A program made the position numbers and the translations under genes. 64,000 nucleotides of DNA from Candidatus Microthrix subdominans (GTDB lineage: Bacteria > Actinomycetota > Acidimicrobiia > Acidimicrobiales > Microtrichaceae): NCBI GenBank assembly GCA_016719385.1, contig JADJZA010000009.1, positions 168,851-232,850 on the forward strand. The letters run 5' to 3'. Below, in pieces: positions 22,907-36,746 of this stretch; within the stretch, counting starts at the first letter, position 1; each line of letters begins with the position of its first letter. The notes under the pieces were generated by a model, which saw only the letters and a list, made by a program, of their open reading frames with translations, was not told the origin of the DNA and did not search any database.

Positions 22907-24367
22907 CTACAACGGTCGGTCGCCGGGCGCCACCGGGGTGGGCAGGTCGGTCGAGCCCATCAGGGCGGCATCGACCGATGCGGCGCACGATCGGCCTTCG
23001 GCGATCGCCCAAACGATCAGGCTTTGGCCGCGGCCCATGTCGCCGCACACCCAGACGTCGTCGGCCGAGGTGCGGTAGTGGTCGTCTCGGGCCACGTTGG
23101 AGCGGGCGTCGCGCTCGACCCCAAACTGCTCGAGCAGCGGAGAGTCCTCCGGCCCGGTGAAACCCATCGCCAGAAACACCAGGTCGACCGGCAACTCGGT
23201 TTCCGATCCCGGCACTTCGTCGAAGCTCATCCTCCCGTCGACCAGGCGGGGGCGCACCTCGACGAAGTGCAGGCCGGTCAGGACGTTGTCCTCGTCGGCG
23301 ACGAAGTGCTTGGTCGAGACGGCGTAGGTCCGTTCGCCGCCTTCCTCGTGGGCCGAGGTGGTGCTGTAGGTGAAGGGCCAGGTGGGCCAGGGGTGGGCGT
23401 CGGTCCGGTGCGTGGGCGGCTGCTCCATGATCTCGAACTGCTCGACCGACGCGGCCCCCTGGCGGTGGGCGGTGCCGAGGCAGTCGGCCCCGGTGTCGCC
23501 CCCGCCGATGATCACGACCCGCTTGCCGGCGGCCGAGATCGGGGCGTCGACCCGGTCGCCCTCCTGCACCCGGTTGGAGCCCGGCAGGTACTCCATCGCC
23601 TGGTAGACGCCGGTGGCCTCACGCCCAGGGATCGGCAGGTCGCGCCGGGCGGTGGCGCCGCCGGCGAGCACGACCGCGTCGGAGGCGCGACGCAGTTCGT
23701 GCGCATCCAGGTCGATGCCCACCTCGGTGTCGGTGACAAACCGGGTGCCCTCGGCGCGCATCTGGGCCAGGCGGCGGTCGAGCACCCGCTTCTCCATCTT
23801 GAACTCGGGGATGCCGTAGCGCAGCAGCCCGCCCAAGCGGTCGGCCCGCTCGTAGACGGTGACGGTGTGACCGGCCCGGGTGAGCTGCTGGGCCGCCGCC
23901 AGGCCGGCCGGGCCCGAGCCGACCACCGCCACCCGCTTGCCGGTCAGGCGGGCGGGTGGGATCGGGCGCACCCAGCCCTCCTGCCAGGCCCGGTCCACGA
24001 TCTCCTGCTCGACGCGCTTGATCGTCACCGGGTCGGCGTTGATGCCCAACACGCAGGCCGCCTCGCACGGCGCCGGGCACAGCCGCCCGGTGAACTCCGG
24101 GAAGTTGTTGGTGGCGTGCAGCGCCTCGATCGCCTGGTGCCACTGGTGGCGGTAGATCAGGTCGTTCCAGTCCGGGATCAGGTTGCCCAGCGGGCATCCC
24201 TGGTTGCAGAACGGGATGCCGCAGTCCATGCAGCGGCTGGCCTGCGCTTCGAGGTCCTCGGCGGGAAAGTCCTCATACACCTCGTGCCAGTCCTTGATCC
24301 GCACCGGCACGGCCCGTCGTGCCGGCAACTCCCGGCCGAGCTCGAGAAATCCTCGTGGGTTACCCAT
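22907..24367 (-). CDS. gltD: glutamate synthase [NADPH] small subunit
   Basis: Supplies electrons from NADPH to the GltB reaction (2-oxoglutarate + glutamine to two glutamates). 486 residues with the N-terminal ferredoxin-like [4Fe-4S] cysteines in CMDCGIPFCNQGCPLGN and CPAPCEAACVLG, the FAD motif VVGSGPAGLAAAQQL (about residue 146), the NADPH-site GGGDTGADCLGTA, and the C-terminal GDMGRGQSLIVWAIAEGR. Length and motifs are complete. It begins 10 bp after the gltB stop with GGAG in the gap, so gltB-gltD form one operon, transcribed leftward. Confidence 0.97.
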   Translation of the reverse strand: MGNPRGFLELGRELPARRAVPVRIKDWHEVYEDFPAEDLEAQASRCMDCGIPFCNQGCPLGNLIPDWNDLIYRHQWHQAIEALHATNNFPEFTGRLCPAPCEAACVLGINADPVTIKRVEQEIVDRAWQEGWVRPIPPARLTGKRVAVVGSGPAGLAAAQQLTRAGHTVTVYERADRLGGLLRYGIPEFKMEKRVLDRRLAQMRAEGTRFVTDTEVGIDLDAHELRRASDAVVLAGGATARRDLPIPGREATGVYQAMEYLPGSNRVQEGDRVDAPISAAGKRVVIIGGGDTGADCLGTAHRQGAASVEQFEIMEQPPTHRTDAHPWPTWPFTYSTTSAHEEGGERTYAVSTKHFVADEDNVLTGLHFVEVRPRLVDGRMSFDEVPGSETELPVDLVFLAMGFTGPEDSPLLEQFGVERDARSNVARDDHYRTSADDVWVCGDMGRGQSLIVWAIAEGRSCAASVDAALMGSTDLPTPVAPGDRPL

Positions 24368-24377
24368 AGTTGGCTCC

Positions 24378-29086
<4,709 letters not shown>

Positions 29087-29231
29087 CGAGAGCCTTCCAA
29101 AAGGAGGTGGGCGGCTCGAGACAACGCTGGCCCGGCTCACCCATATTAGCCCGCGCGGCGGTCCTCCACCGGGTTGGGGTTGACGTTGAGGGTGCCCGCA
29201 GGCCCGGGTTCGCTCCAGGGATTTGGCCGAC

Positions 29232-29416
29232 CCGTCCCAGGTCGGCTCACTCGGCAGCGTTCCCCGACGCGTCCGTCGTCCAGCAAGTCTGCGGGTTTCC
29301 CCGACGCGTCCGCCGTCGGGCAAGTCTGCGGGTTTCCCCGCCGCGTCCGTCATCGGGCCAGTCGGTGGAGTTCGCCGGCGCGTCCGTCATCGGGCCAGTC
29401 GGTAGAGTTCGGGCAT
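29232..29416. repeat. 37-bp tandem repeat between divergent gltB and capA-like genes
   Basis: Four copies of a 37-bp unit begin at 29269, 29306, 29343 and 29380 (each starting GCGTCCG and containing a variant of CAAGTCTGCGGGTTTCCCCG or CAGTCGGTGGAGTTCG), with a fainter copy at 29232. The last copy runs into the ATG of the CapA-like gene (29415). Copies sit back to back with no unique spacers. The repeat fills the 3' half of the 328-bp intergenic region (29087-29414); the gltB-proximal half holds only the gltB ribosome site and nothing else recognised. Confidence 0.85.
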
Positions 29417-30650
29417 GTCGATCGCTCGCACCGGGCCCTCCCGGCCCCTTCGCAGCCCTTGCGTGGCCCTCGTCCTCACCGTCTTCTCCGCCCTGGCGCT
29501 CGGCGCCTGCGGCGGGACGACGTCGGCCGACGTCGCCACCCGTGCTCCCGCCGCAAAGGCGGCCTCGGACGGGGCCGACGCCCCCAAGGCCGGCGAGGAG
29601 GCTCAGGCCCCGGCCCCGGCCGAGGGTGATGGCGCTGCCGAGGCGACCACCACCGAGGCCGACGACGGCCGCGACCCCGTGTTGGGCGACGGCAAGCCGG
29701 TGACCATCGCCTTCGCCGGCGACATGAACTTCGAGGGGGCGACCGCCTCCCGGCTCGATGCGGACCCCAACTCGGTCTTCGGCCCGGTCAGCAACATCCT
29801 GTCCGACGCCGACCTCACCATCGCCAACCTGGAGACGGCCGTCACCAAGGGTGGCGGCTCGCCGGTGGGCAAGCAGTTCACCTTCTCGACCGGGCCCGAG
29901 GCGTTGACGGCCATCGCCGCCGCGGGCATCGACGTGGTCTCGATGGCCAACAACCACGGCATGGACTACGGCGAGGCCGGTTTCGCCGAGTCGCTGCAGG
30001 TGCGCGACGAGACCGACCTGCCGATCATCGGCATGGGCGCCAACGAGGACGAGGCCTATGCGCCGCACATCGCCGAGGTGAACGGCCAGCGCATCGGCGT
30101 GATCAGCGCCACCCAGGTGCTCGACGGCTCGTTCATCAACAGCTGGACGGCCACCTCCGATCACGCCGGGCTGGCGTCGGCCAAACGGGTGGACAAGATG
30201 GTCGAGACCGTCGAGGCCACCCGCGCCAAGGTGGACACCCTGATCGTTTTCCTCCACTGGGGCACCGAGACCGAAACCTGTCCCAACGAGGCCCAGACGA
30301 CCCTCACCCCGCAGCTGATCGACGCCGGGGCCGACATCGTCGTCGGTGGCCACCAGCACCGCGTGCTGTCCGCCGGCTATTCCGGGGCGGCGTTCGTCGG
30401 CTACGGCCTAGGCAACTTCCTGTTCCGGGCCAACTCCGAGCTGGGCAGCCGCTCGGGCGTGCTGAAGGTCACCGCCACCGGGCGGCGCATCGACGGCTAC
30501 GAGTGGGTACCCGCCCGCATCAACGGCGCCAACCAGCCGATCCCCGCCGAAGGCCAGGAGGCCCAGAACCTGCTGGCCAGCTGGAACGAGCTGCGGGGTT
30601 GCACCGGCCTGACCGATGCGGCGACCGCCCAGCCCACCCCGGCGGGCTGA
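29415..30650 (+). CDS. CapA/PgsA-like metallophosphatase-fold lipoprotein
   Basis: Exported protein of 411 residues related to CapA (poly-gamma-glutamate synthesis accessory). A lipoprotein signal (basic start, hydrophobic stretch, lipobox LGACGG at about residue 34) is followed by an Ala/Glu-rich linker and the PGA_cap domain with metallophosphatase signatures: IAFAGDMNFEG, TIANLETAVT, SMANNHGMDYGEAG, FLHWGTETE and DIVVGGHQHRVLS. The active-site Asp/Asn/His set appears complete. Without capBC neighbours, poly-glutamate synthesis is unlikely; a cell-wall hydrolase or phosphatase role is an inference. Confidence 0.85.
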   Translation: MSIARTGPSRPLRSPCVALVLTVFSALALGACGGTTSADVATRAPAAKAASDGADAPKAGEEAQAPAPAEGDGAAEATTTEADDGRDPVLGDGKPVTIAFAGDMNFEGATASRLDADPNSVFGPVSNILSDADLTIANLETAVTKGGGSPVGKQFTFSTGPEALTAIAAAGIDVVSMANNHGMDYGEAGFAESLQVRDETDLPIIGMGANEDEAYAPHIAEVNGQRIGVISATQVLDGSFINSWTATSDHAGLASAKRVDKMVETVEATRAKVDTLIVFLHWGTETETCPNEAQTTLTPQLIDAGADIVVGGHQHRVLSAGYSGAAFVGYGLGNFLFRANSELGSRSGVLKVTATGRRIDGYEWVPARINGANQPIPAEGQEAQNLLASWNELRGCTGLTDAATAQPTPAG

Positions 30651-30654
30651 TCCG

Positions 30655-32118
30655 GTGGCCTCCCCGCAGCGGCGCGCCGGCGAAGCGGACCAGCGCCTCG
30701 ACGATCATGGGTCCGGACAGCTCCCCGATCGGGTCTCGGGGCGCCCGGTCGACCCGACCGACGACCTGTGCGACCTGATCGCCGCGTCGCCATCGCCGTA
30801 CCACGCAGCCGACGAGGTCACCCGCCGTCTGGCCGAGGCCGGCTTCGACGAGCGCTCCCCCGGTGACGATCTGCCCGGCGACGGCCCGGTCGTCGTCCGC
30901 AGCGAGGGGCTGGTCGTCGCCTGGTGCCGCCGGGGCCAACCCGCCGACGCACCGTTGCGGGTGGTCGGTGCCCACACCGACAGCCCCAACCTGCGGGTCC
31001 GCCCCCAGCCGGACCGCTCGGTGGCCGGGTGGCGCCAGCTGGGCGTGGAGGTCTACGGCGGGGCGCTTCTGAACAGCTGGCTCGATCGCGACCTGGGCCT
31101 GTCCGGCCGGGTGGCGCTACGCGCACCGCATTCCGGCGATGGCATCGCCGAGAGGACCGAAGCGTCCGTTGGGGCGGACGATGCCGGGGTCGGTCGCTCC
31201 GCCCGCCCCGAGCGCCGCCCTGCCGTCCAGCTTCGTCACGTCCGTTGGGACCGACCGCTGCTGCGGGTGCCGCAGCTGGCGATCCACCTCGACCGGGACA
31301 TCTCGGGCGATGGGCTGCAGCTCAACAAGCAACAGCACCTGACGCCGGTGTGGGGCATCGGCCACTCCAGTCCCGGCGAGTTCCGGGCCTGGATCGCCGG
31401 CGAGCTCGGCGTCGACGGCGACGACGTGTTGTCGTGGGACCTGATGACCCACGACCTCACCCCGCCCGCTCGGCTGGGTCAGGCCGACGAACTGCTGGCG
31501 GCGCCCCGCCTGGACAACCTGTGCTCGTCCTGGGCCGGCACGACGGCGCTCATCGAGGCCGCCGGGCGGGACCCGGCCGATCTGGAGCACCCGATCGTGC
31601 CAGTACTCGTGCTCGCCGACCACGAGGAGGTGGGCTCGACCAGCGGCGTGGGCGCCGCCTCGGCGCTCATCGTGCGGTTGCTCGAAGGCTCGATCCGGGC
31701 CGCCGGTGGCGACGACCGGGCGATCCAGCGGGCGCTGGCAACCTCGATGATCGCCTCGGTCGACATGGCCCACGCCACCCATCCCAACTATCCGGATCGC
31801 CACGAGCCGGGGCACCCGATCGCCCCGGGTGGCGGCCCGGCGCTGAAGGTCAACTCCAACCAGCGCTACGCATCCGACGCCCGGACGATCGCCCACGCCC
31901 GCCTGGCCGCCGAGCGGGCCGGGGTGGCACTACAGACCTACTCGCATCGGGGTGATCTGCCGTGCGGTTCGACGATCGGGCCCACGCTGGCCGCCTCGCT
32001 CGGGGTGGGGGTCGTCGACCTGGGTGCGCCGCAGCTGTCGATGCACTCGGCCCGCGAGCTGATGGCGGTGGCCGACGTCGAGCCGCTGGCCAAGCTGCTC
32101 ACCGCCTGGTTCGTGTGA
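30655..32118 (+). CDS. apeB: M18 family aminopeptidase (aspartyl aminopeptidase-like)
   Basis: Dinuclear zinc aminopeptidase of the M18 family, cytosolic, releasing acidic N-terminal residues from peptides. 487 residues from GTG 30655, 4 bp after the preceding stop; the longer frame start at 30616 would overlap that gene. Expected metal and catalytic residues are visible: His in VVGAHTDSPNLRV, RLDNLCSSW, the Glu pair in LADHEEVGSTS, Asp in SVDMAHATHPN and the final His in LSMHSARELMA. A segment of about 30 residues (HSGDGIAERTEASVGADD) is less conserved. Probably co-transcribed with the CapA-like gene. Confidence 0.9.
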   Translation: MASPQRRAGEADQRLDDHGSGQLPDRVSGRPVDPTDDLCDLIAASPSPYHAADEVTRRLAEAGFDERSPGDDLPGDGPVVVRSEGLVVAWCRRGQPADAPLRVVGAHTDSPNLRVRPQPDRSVAGWRQLGVEVYGGALLNSWLDRDLGLSGRVALRAPHSGDGIAERTEASVGADDAGVGRSARPERRPAVQLRHVRWDRPLLRVPQLAIHLDRDISGDGLQLNKQQHLTPVWGIGHSSPGEFRAWIAGELGVDGDDVLSWDLMTHDLTPPARLGQADELLAAPRLDNLCSSWAGTTALIEAAGRDPADLEHPIVPVLVLADHEEVGSTSGVGAASALIVRLLEGSIRAAGGDDRAIQRALATSMIASVDMAHATHPNYPDRHEPGHPIAPGGGPALKVNSNQRYASDARTIAHARLAAERAGVALQTYSHRGDLPCGSTIGPTLAASLGVGVVDLGAPQLSMHSARELMAVADVEPLAKLLTAWFV

Positions 32119-32152
32119 GTCGAGCCCCTCCCCACTGGCGCGCCCGGACCAA

Positions 32153-33100
32153 CTACAACCGACACGTCCGCAGATCACTCGCCAAGATCGCTTTGGCCCC
32201 GAGGGCGGCCAACTCGTCCATCACCCGGTTGGCATCGGCTTTCGCCACCATCACCCGGATCGCCACCCAGCCTTCCCGGGCGAGAGGGGCCACGGTCAGG
32301 CCCTCCATGCCGGGGGCGACGGCGGTGGCCTGGGCCACCAGATGCTCGGGAAGGTCGTATTCGACCATCAGGTAGCTGGCGGCCACCACGACGCCCCGCA
32401 CCCGTTCGATCATCACCCGGTCGGCGGCATCGAGCTGGCGGCCGCTGCGGGCGATCAGCACGGCCTCGGAGGCCAGCAGCTGCTCACCGACCACCTCCAG
32501 GCCGGCCTCGGCCAAGGTGCGGCCGGACTGCACCACGTCGGCGACGGCGTCGGCCACGCCCAGGCTGGGCGCCAGTTCGACGGCGCCGTCCAGGTGGATC
32601 ACTTCGGCGTCGACGCCTCGCTCGGCCAGGTAGCGGCCGAGCAGGCCGTCGTAGGAGGTGGCGATGCGGCATCCGTCGCGCAGCGCGAACCCGGAGCCAG
32701 CGGGGGCGGCCAGGCGAAACTCGGCCTGGCCGAAGCCCAGGCCGAGCACCTCGTCGACCGGCGCTCCGCTGTCGGTGGTCAGGTCGCGCCCGGTGATGCC
32801 CAGGTCGATCACCCCGCTGCCGACGTAGATGGCGATGTCGCGCGGGCGCAGGAACAGGAACTCGACCGACTCGGCACGGTCGATGACCCGCAGCGCCTTG
32901 CCGGTACGGCCGATGCGGTAGCCGGCCTCCTCCATCAGCGCGGCGGCCTCCTCGGCGAGGGCGCCCTTGTTGGGCAGCGCCACCTTCACCATCGGGGGCC
33001 GGCTCATGGGGTCGGTGGTGGCTTGGCCGGCGCCGTGGCGATCGGCGGTGGCTTGCCCGCCGGTGTGCCGATCGGAGGTGGCCTGCTCAGAGGTGGGCAT
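32153..33100 (-). CDS. hisG: ATP phosphoribosyltransferase (long-form HisG) with repeat-rich N-terminal extension
   Basis: First step of histidine synthesis, condensing ATP with PRPP. The core begins at [14 protein letters not shown] and includes [10 protein letters not shown], the PRPP loop region [20 protein letters not shown], and a C-terminal regulatory domain ([23 protein letters not shown]), so this is the long, histidine-inhibited form. The ATG at 33100 overlaps the hisE stop by 14 bp (coupling), but it adds about 36 residues made of a 10-residue repeat ([20 protein letters not shown]). An internal start at MSRPPMVK (near 33007) would remove it. Transcribed leftward after hisE. Confidence 0.93.
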   Translation of the reverse strand: MPTSEQATSDRHTGGQATADRHGAGQATTDPMSRPPMVKVALPNKGALAEEAAALMEEAGYRIGRTGKALRVIDRAESVEFLFLRPRDIAIYVGSGVIDLGITGRDLTTDSGAPVDEVLGLGFGQAEFRLAAPAGSGFALRDGCRIATSYDGLLGRYLAERGVDAEVIHLDGAVELAPSLGVADAVADVVQSGRTLAEAGLEVVGEQLLASEAVLIARSGRQLDAADRVMIERVRGVVVAASYLMVEYDLPEHLVAQATAVAPGMEGLTVAPLAREGWVAIRVMVAKADANRVMDELAALGAKAILASDLRTCRL

Positions 33101-33350
33101 AGACGTCCTCCAGGCTGAGGTCGCACGCCAGCATCATCACCTGAATGTGGTACAGCAACTGAGAGATCTCCTCGGCCGTGCGTTCCCGGCCCTCGTGTTC
33201 GGCGGCCATCCATACCTCGGCCGCCTCCTCCACCAGCTTCTTTCCAACCTCGTGGGGGCCGGCCCGAACCGCCGCCACCGTGCCCGACGTCGGGTCGCCG
33301 GCGGCCACCTTGGCGCCGAGCTCCTCGAACAGTTCCTCGAATCGTTTCAT
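33087..33350 (-). CDS. hisE: phosphoribosyl-ATP pyrophosphatase
   Basis: Second step of histidine synthesis: hydrolyses phosphoribosyl-ATP to the monophosphate. 87 residues from [15 protein letters not shown]; the longer frame adds an unlike N-terminus. The all-alpha NTP pyrophosphohydrolase motif is present: [18 protein letters not shown] and [17 protein letters not shown]. Its 3' end overlaps the hisG start by 14 bp, so the two subunits of the pathway's entry are coupled. It is divergent from the J-domain gene at 33501. Confidence 0.93.
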   Translation of the reverse strand: MKRFEELFEELGAKVAAGDPTSGTVAAVRAGPHEVGKKLVEEAAEVWMAAEHEGRERTAEEISQLLYHIQVMMLACDLSLEDVYAHL

Positions 33351-33500
33351 CGCCGCCTCGACGTTGGGTGGGGGTAGGGGTGCATGCTGTGAGTGGACCG
33401 ATGGAGGGTACTGGAGCGTGCGCTCGGCACCCCAGTGCGTCCGATCGCCCCGCAACACCGGGAGTCGCTACCGTGCCGGTGTGACCGAGGCGTGCACACG

Positions 33501-34220
33501 ATGACACCGGCGATGACCCCCGCCGAGGCGCGCGCCGCCCTCGGGGTGGATGCCACAGCGAGCCCCGAGGAGATCCGGGCCGCGTTTCGGGCCCAGATCG
33601 GTCGCCACCACCCCGACGTCAACCCAGGCCAGGACACCTCTGCCCGGGCGGTGCGCCTGATCAACGCCTGGGCGGTGCTCAGCGCGTTACCCGCCGCTTC
33701 CAGATCCCGACGTCGGGCAAAGCGTTCCGGGAGCGATGAGCGCGCCGGGCCGCCGCGGGGCACCACGCCTCGCCGGAACAGCGCCGACGCTCCCACCCCG
33801 CCCAGGCCTGCCGAGGCCGAGCCGGATCCCAATGCCGACGTTTCTGCGGGCAGAGCAGCAGCGTGGGCATCGGACGGCAGCGTCCTGGTGGCCGCCCCGT
33901 GGGAGGAGACCATGCTGTGGTTGGTCGACGCCGCTCATCGGGTGGGCGACGTCACCTTCCTCGACCCGTCGTCGGGCCTGGTCGAGGCGCTGGTCGAGTT
34001 CGTCGACGGCCCGACGGTCACGCTGATCATGTCGCTCCAGGGCCGGGCCGCGCTGACACCGGACGGCAGCAGCGGCACCGAGGTCTGGATCTCGATGGAA
34101 CCCTGGAGCACCCCTCCCCGCCCGGATCTGCCCGATCACACGGCCGTCGCCGAGCTGGTGGCGCACCACCTGCGGACCGCCGCAGCCGAACTCAGCCCGC
34201 CGACTGCCCCCGACGGCTGA
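33501..34220 (+). CDS. J-domain protein (DnaJ-like co-chaperone)
   Basis: Protein of 239 residues with an N-terminal J domain: helix TPAEARAALGVDATASPEEI, the HPD tripeptide in QIGRHHPDVNPGQ, and a final helix AVRLINAWAVLSAL. A basic, proline-rich linker (about residues 70-105) leads to a 120-residue C-terminal domain of unknown fold (VLVAAPWEETMLWLVDAAHRVG). It lacks the zinc fingers and C-terminal beta domains of DnaJ, so it is a specialised J protein that would stimulate DnaK. The start is ATG 33501; the 3' end overlaps the convergent AarF gene by 29 bp. Confidence 0.8.
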   Translation: MTPAMTPAEARAALGVDATASPEEIRAAFRAQIGRHHPDVNPGQDTSARAVRLINAWAVLSALPAASRSRRRAKRSGSDERAGPPRGTTPRRNSADAPTPPRPAEAEPDPNADVSAGRAAAWASDGSVLVAAPWEETMLWLVDAAHRVGDVTFLDPSSGLVEALVEFVDGPTVTLIMSLQGRAALTPDGSSGTEVWISMEPWSTPPRPDLPDHTAVAELVAHHLRTAAAELSPPTAPDG

Positions 34221-35820
34221 CGCCCGGGTGACTGGGGCCGGGACGGCTGGGCGCCGGACGGCCAGGCTCCGGTAGGCCGAGGTCCGGGCTGGTCGCTTTC
34301 GGACCTCTCGTCTTCCCGCTGGCCACCTCCCACGCGGCGATCGCCTCGCCCATCGGCGTCGACGGCGGGCCGAGCACGCTCGGCCACAGCTCCTCGGAGA
34401 TGCGGCGCCAGTTGGCGGTCGCCCGCAGCTCGCCGAGCAGCGCGTACAGCCCCAGGTTGATCCGCTGGACGATCACCCAGTCGCCGGGCAGGTTGGCCAT
34501 CTTCATGATCGAGGCGTACGGCCCGCTCAGGTCGAAGTAGCGGCGAACCGCCTCCTCGGACCACTCGGGCTCGATCGTCACCTCCCGATCCTCCATGATG
34601 TGGTCGTAGAAGTGGCCGAAGTAGCCGACGACGTCCTCGGTGGAGAACGGGGCGCCCGCCGGCAACAGGCCAATGCGTTCCACCTCGGCGCGGAACTTGT
34701 CGGGATCGCGTTGGAGCACCATCGCCACGATCAGCGATTCAAAGTCGGCGACGGTCTCGGTGTCGAAGTGCTTCACCAGGCCGTAGTCGAGGAACGACAG
34801 GCGTCCAGGCCCCTGCACCAGGTAGTTGCCGGGGTGGGGATCGCCGTTGAAGGTTCCCAGCCCGTAGATCGAGCTGAACACGTAGCGGAAGATGGCCTCA
34901 CCGGCCAAGTTCCGCTCTTCCTGGGAGGCCTCGAGCAGCGCCGGCCAACGGTCGCCGACGACGTATTCGCTGGTGAGCACCCGGGCGGTGGAGTACTCCT
35001 CGATCACCCGGGGCACGTGGATCGCCGGGTGGCCTTCGAAGTAGTCGGCGAAGCGCTGCTGGTTGGCGGCCTCGTTGACGTAGTCGAGCTCCTCCCCCAG
35101 GCGCTCGCGCAGCTCGGCGACGATCGGCTTGGGGTCCATGCCGGGAAACATCATGCCCAAGGCGGAGAACACGACGTTGGAGGTCTGCAGGTCGTGGCGG
35201 ATGGCGTCGTCGACACCCGGGTACTGCACCTTGACCGCCACGTCGACGCCGGCCTTGGTGGTGGCCCGGTGCACCTGGCCGATGCTCGCCGCGGCGATAG
35301 GGCGGGGCTCCCAGGCGGCAAACACCTGCTCGGGCGGTGCTCCCAGCTCGGTGGCGATCACCTCGGCGGCCAGCTCGGGCGCCATCGGTGGGGCGTCGGC
35401 CTGCAGTTGCACCAGCGCCTCGCGCATCGGTTCGGGCAGGCCCGCTTCCAGGTAGCTGGCCATCTGGCCCAGCTTCATCAGGGCGCCCTTCATGTTTCCC
35501 AGGGTCTCGGCCACCGCCTCGGCGGTGCGCAGCTCGGCGCCGGCGCGCAGCTCGGCGGTGCGTTCCTCGTCGGCGCCGATCGAGCGCACCCTGGCCACCG
35601 CCATGTGGGCTCCGCCGGTTGCGCCCACCCGGGCCAGGCCGGCGTTGCGGGCCAGCGACGACGAGAACTTCTTCGATGTGGGCGTGGGTTGCTGCGCTGA
35701 GGCGTCCGTGTCCCGCTGCTTGGCGCGCAGTGCGCGTGCGGCGACGAACGCCGAAGCCGCTGCCGCACCGGCGATCAGCAGGGGACGGGGGCCGAGCCTG
35801 CGGGGGGACAGGGAGGTCAT
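34192..35820 (-). CDS. AarF/UbiB (ABC1) atypical kinase family protein
   Basis: ADCK/UbiB-type atypical kinase-like protein, 542 residues from ATG 35820 (MTSLSPRRLG). A possible N-terminal membrane helix (LLIAGAAAASAFVAARAL) precedes the family's KxGQ motif (ALMKLGQMASYLE), the alanine-rich loop AAASIGQVHRA in place of a P-loop, VAVKVQYPG with the ATP lysine, EELDYVNEAAN, the catalytic-type NGDPHPGNY, and LDYG replacing DFG. A proline-rich tail closes it. Bacterial members support lipid or quinone metabolism; the role here is unknown. Upstream is a strong hairpin (35852-35887) separating it from the cyclophilin gene. Confidence 0.88.
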   Translation of the reverse strand: MTSLSPRRLGPRPLLIAGAAAASAFVAARALRAKQRDTDASAQQPTPTSKKFSSSLARNAGLARVGATGGAHMAVARVRSIGADEERTAELRAGAELRTAEAVAETLGNMKGALMKLGQMASYLEAGLPEPMREALVQLQADAPPMAPELAAEVIATELGAPPEQVFAAWEPRPIAAASIGQVHRATTKAGVDVAVKVQYPGVDDAIRHDLQTSNVVFSALGMMFPGMDPKPIVAELRERLGEELDYVNEAANQQRFADYFEGHPAIHVPRVIEEYSTARVLTSEYVVGDRWPALLEASQEERNLAGEAIFRYVFSSIYGLGTFNGDPHPGNYLVQGPGRLSFLDYGLVKHFDTETVADFESLIVAMVLQRDPDKFRAEVERIGLLPAGAPFSTEDVVGYFGHFYDHIMEDREVTIEPEWSEEAVRRYFDLSGPYASIMKMANLPGDWVIVQRINLGLYALLGELRATANWRRISEELWPSVLGPPSTPMGEAIAAWEVASGKTRGPKATSPDLGLPEPGRPAPSRPGPSHPGVSRRGQSAG

Positions 35821-35851
35821 GACGGCACGGTACTCAGGGCGGCCGAACAGC

Positions 35852-35887
35852 AACGAACCCGGGGCGGCGGGCCACCCCGGGTTCGTT
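35852..35887 (-). terminator. 13-bp perfect hairpin after cyclophilin gene
   Basis: Perfect inverted repeat AACGAACCCGGGG (35852-35864) and its complement (35875-35887) with a 10-base loop, located 33 bp downstream of the cyclophilin stop on the same strand and 32 bp before the AarF start. Only a weak T-rich tail follows, so it may be a terminator or attenuator between the two genes. Confidence 0.6.
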
Positions 35888-35919
35888 TCGTGTGCTGTGG
35901 GAGGGGTGCGCTGGGCGCG

Positions 35920-36471
35920 TCAGCCCTCGGTGATCGTGACCGATTCGATCACGACGTCGGTCTTGGGGCGATCGCCGCGGCCGGTCTCGACCGACTGAAT
36001 CTCGGCGAGCACGTCCAGCCCATCGAGCACCTTGCCAAACAGTGCATAGTTGGGCGGCAGGTTGATGCCGGCAGGGCCGGACACGACGAAGAACTGGCTG
36101 CCGTTGGTGTCGGGGCCGGCGTTGGCCATCACCAGCGAACCCAGCTGGTACTCGCCGGGCTTGGGTAGCTCGTCGGGGAAGCGGTAGCCGGGGCCACCGC
36201 GGCCGGTGCCTTCGGGGTCGCCACCCTGGATCACGAAGTCCTTGATGATCCGGTGGAAGATGATGCCGTCGAAGTAGTGGTAGCGGGCGAGGAATACGAA
36301 GTTGTTCACCGTCTTGGGCGCACGCTTGGGAAGCAGCTGCACGAACATCGTGCCCTTCGAGGTGACGATCTCGGCGTGGTAGGCCTTCTCGACGTCGATG
36401 CACATCGGTGGCGGGGCATCGAACTTGGTCCTGCGTGCGCTGGATCCGTCCGGGTTCGGGCAATCGGCCAT
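35920..36471 (-). CDS. peptidyl-prolyl cis-trans isomerase, cyclophilin type
   Basis: Cytosolic prolyl isomerase of 183 residues, starting at ATG 36471 (MADCPNPDGSS) with AGGAAAGG in the leader. Cyclophilin core: FHRIIKDFVIQGGDP with the active-site Arg, the substrate-groove NGSQFFVVSGPA and ALFGKVLDGLDVLAEI. No signal peptide. A stem-loop follows its stop, and a perfect inverted repeat (36583-36635) lies upstream between this gene and the divergent AbiEi-like gene. Confidence 0.92.
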   Translation of the reverse strand: MADCPNPDGSSARRTKFDAPPPMCIDVEKAYHAEIVTSKGTMFVQLLPKRAPKTVNNFVFLARYHYFDGIIFHRIIKDFVIQGGDPEGTGRGGPGYRFPDELPKPGEYQLGSLVMANAGPDTNGSQFFVVSGPAGINLPPNYALFGKVLDGLDVLAEIQSVETGRGDRPKTDVVIESVTITEG

Positions 36472-36582
36472 GGGGGCTCGCCTTTCCTGGGCAGGCACCG
36501 TCGGCCCGCCTCCCCCACAGCGTAGGCGCCCACGGAGCTCGCCCCCGCCCACCGGGTCAGCGCCACCCGACCGGCCGAGCGG

Positions 36583-36635
36583 CGATCTTGGGTGGACTTT
36601 GTGCCACCTGTTGGCTCAACGTCCACCCAAGATCG
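36583..36635. promoter_or_regulatory. 15-bp perfect inverted repeat in divergent promoter region
   Basis: The sequence CGATCTTGGGTGGAC (36583-36597) and its exact reverse complement (36621-36635) flank a 23-bp spacer in the 275-bp gap between the divergent cyclophilin and AbiEi-like genes. The position suits an operator for a regulator, possibly the AbiEi-like protein itself. No other feature is recognised in this gap. Confidence 0.55.
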
Positions 36636-36746
36636 GCGAAAGTGGGGTCCGGGTGGGTTTCGGGTCACTGGCTCGACCCGGTAGGTCGGCCGGAGCGGGT
36701 CGCGCTCCCCGGCGACAGACCTGGCTCTCGCTCGTACCGTGCCCGC

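Noticed and set aside
29269..29416. 37-bp repeats as a CRISPR array
   Set aside because: The copies touch each other with no spacers, and no cas genes are near.
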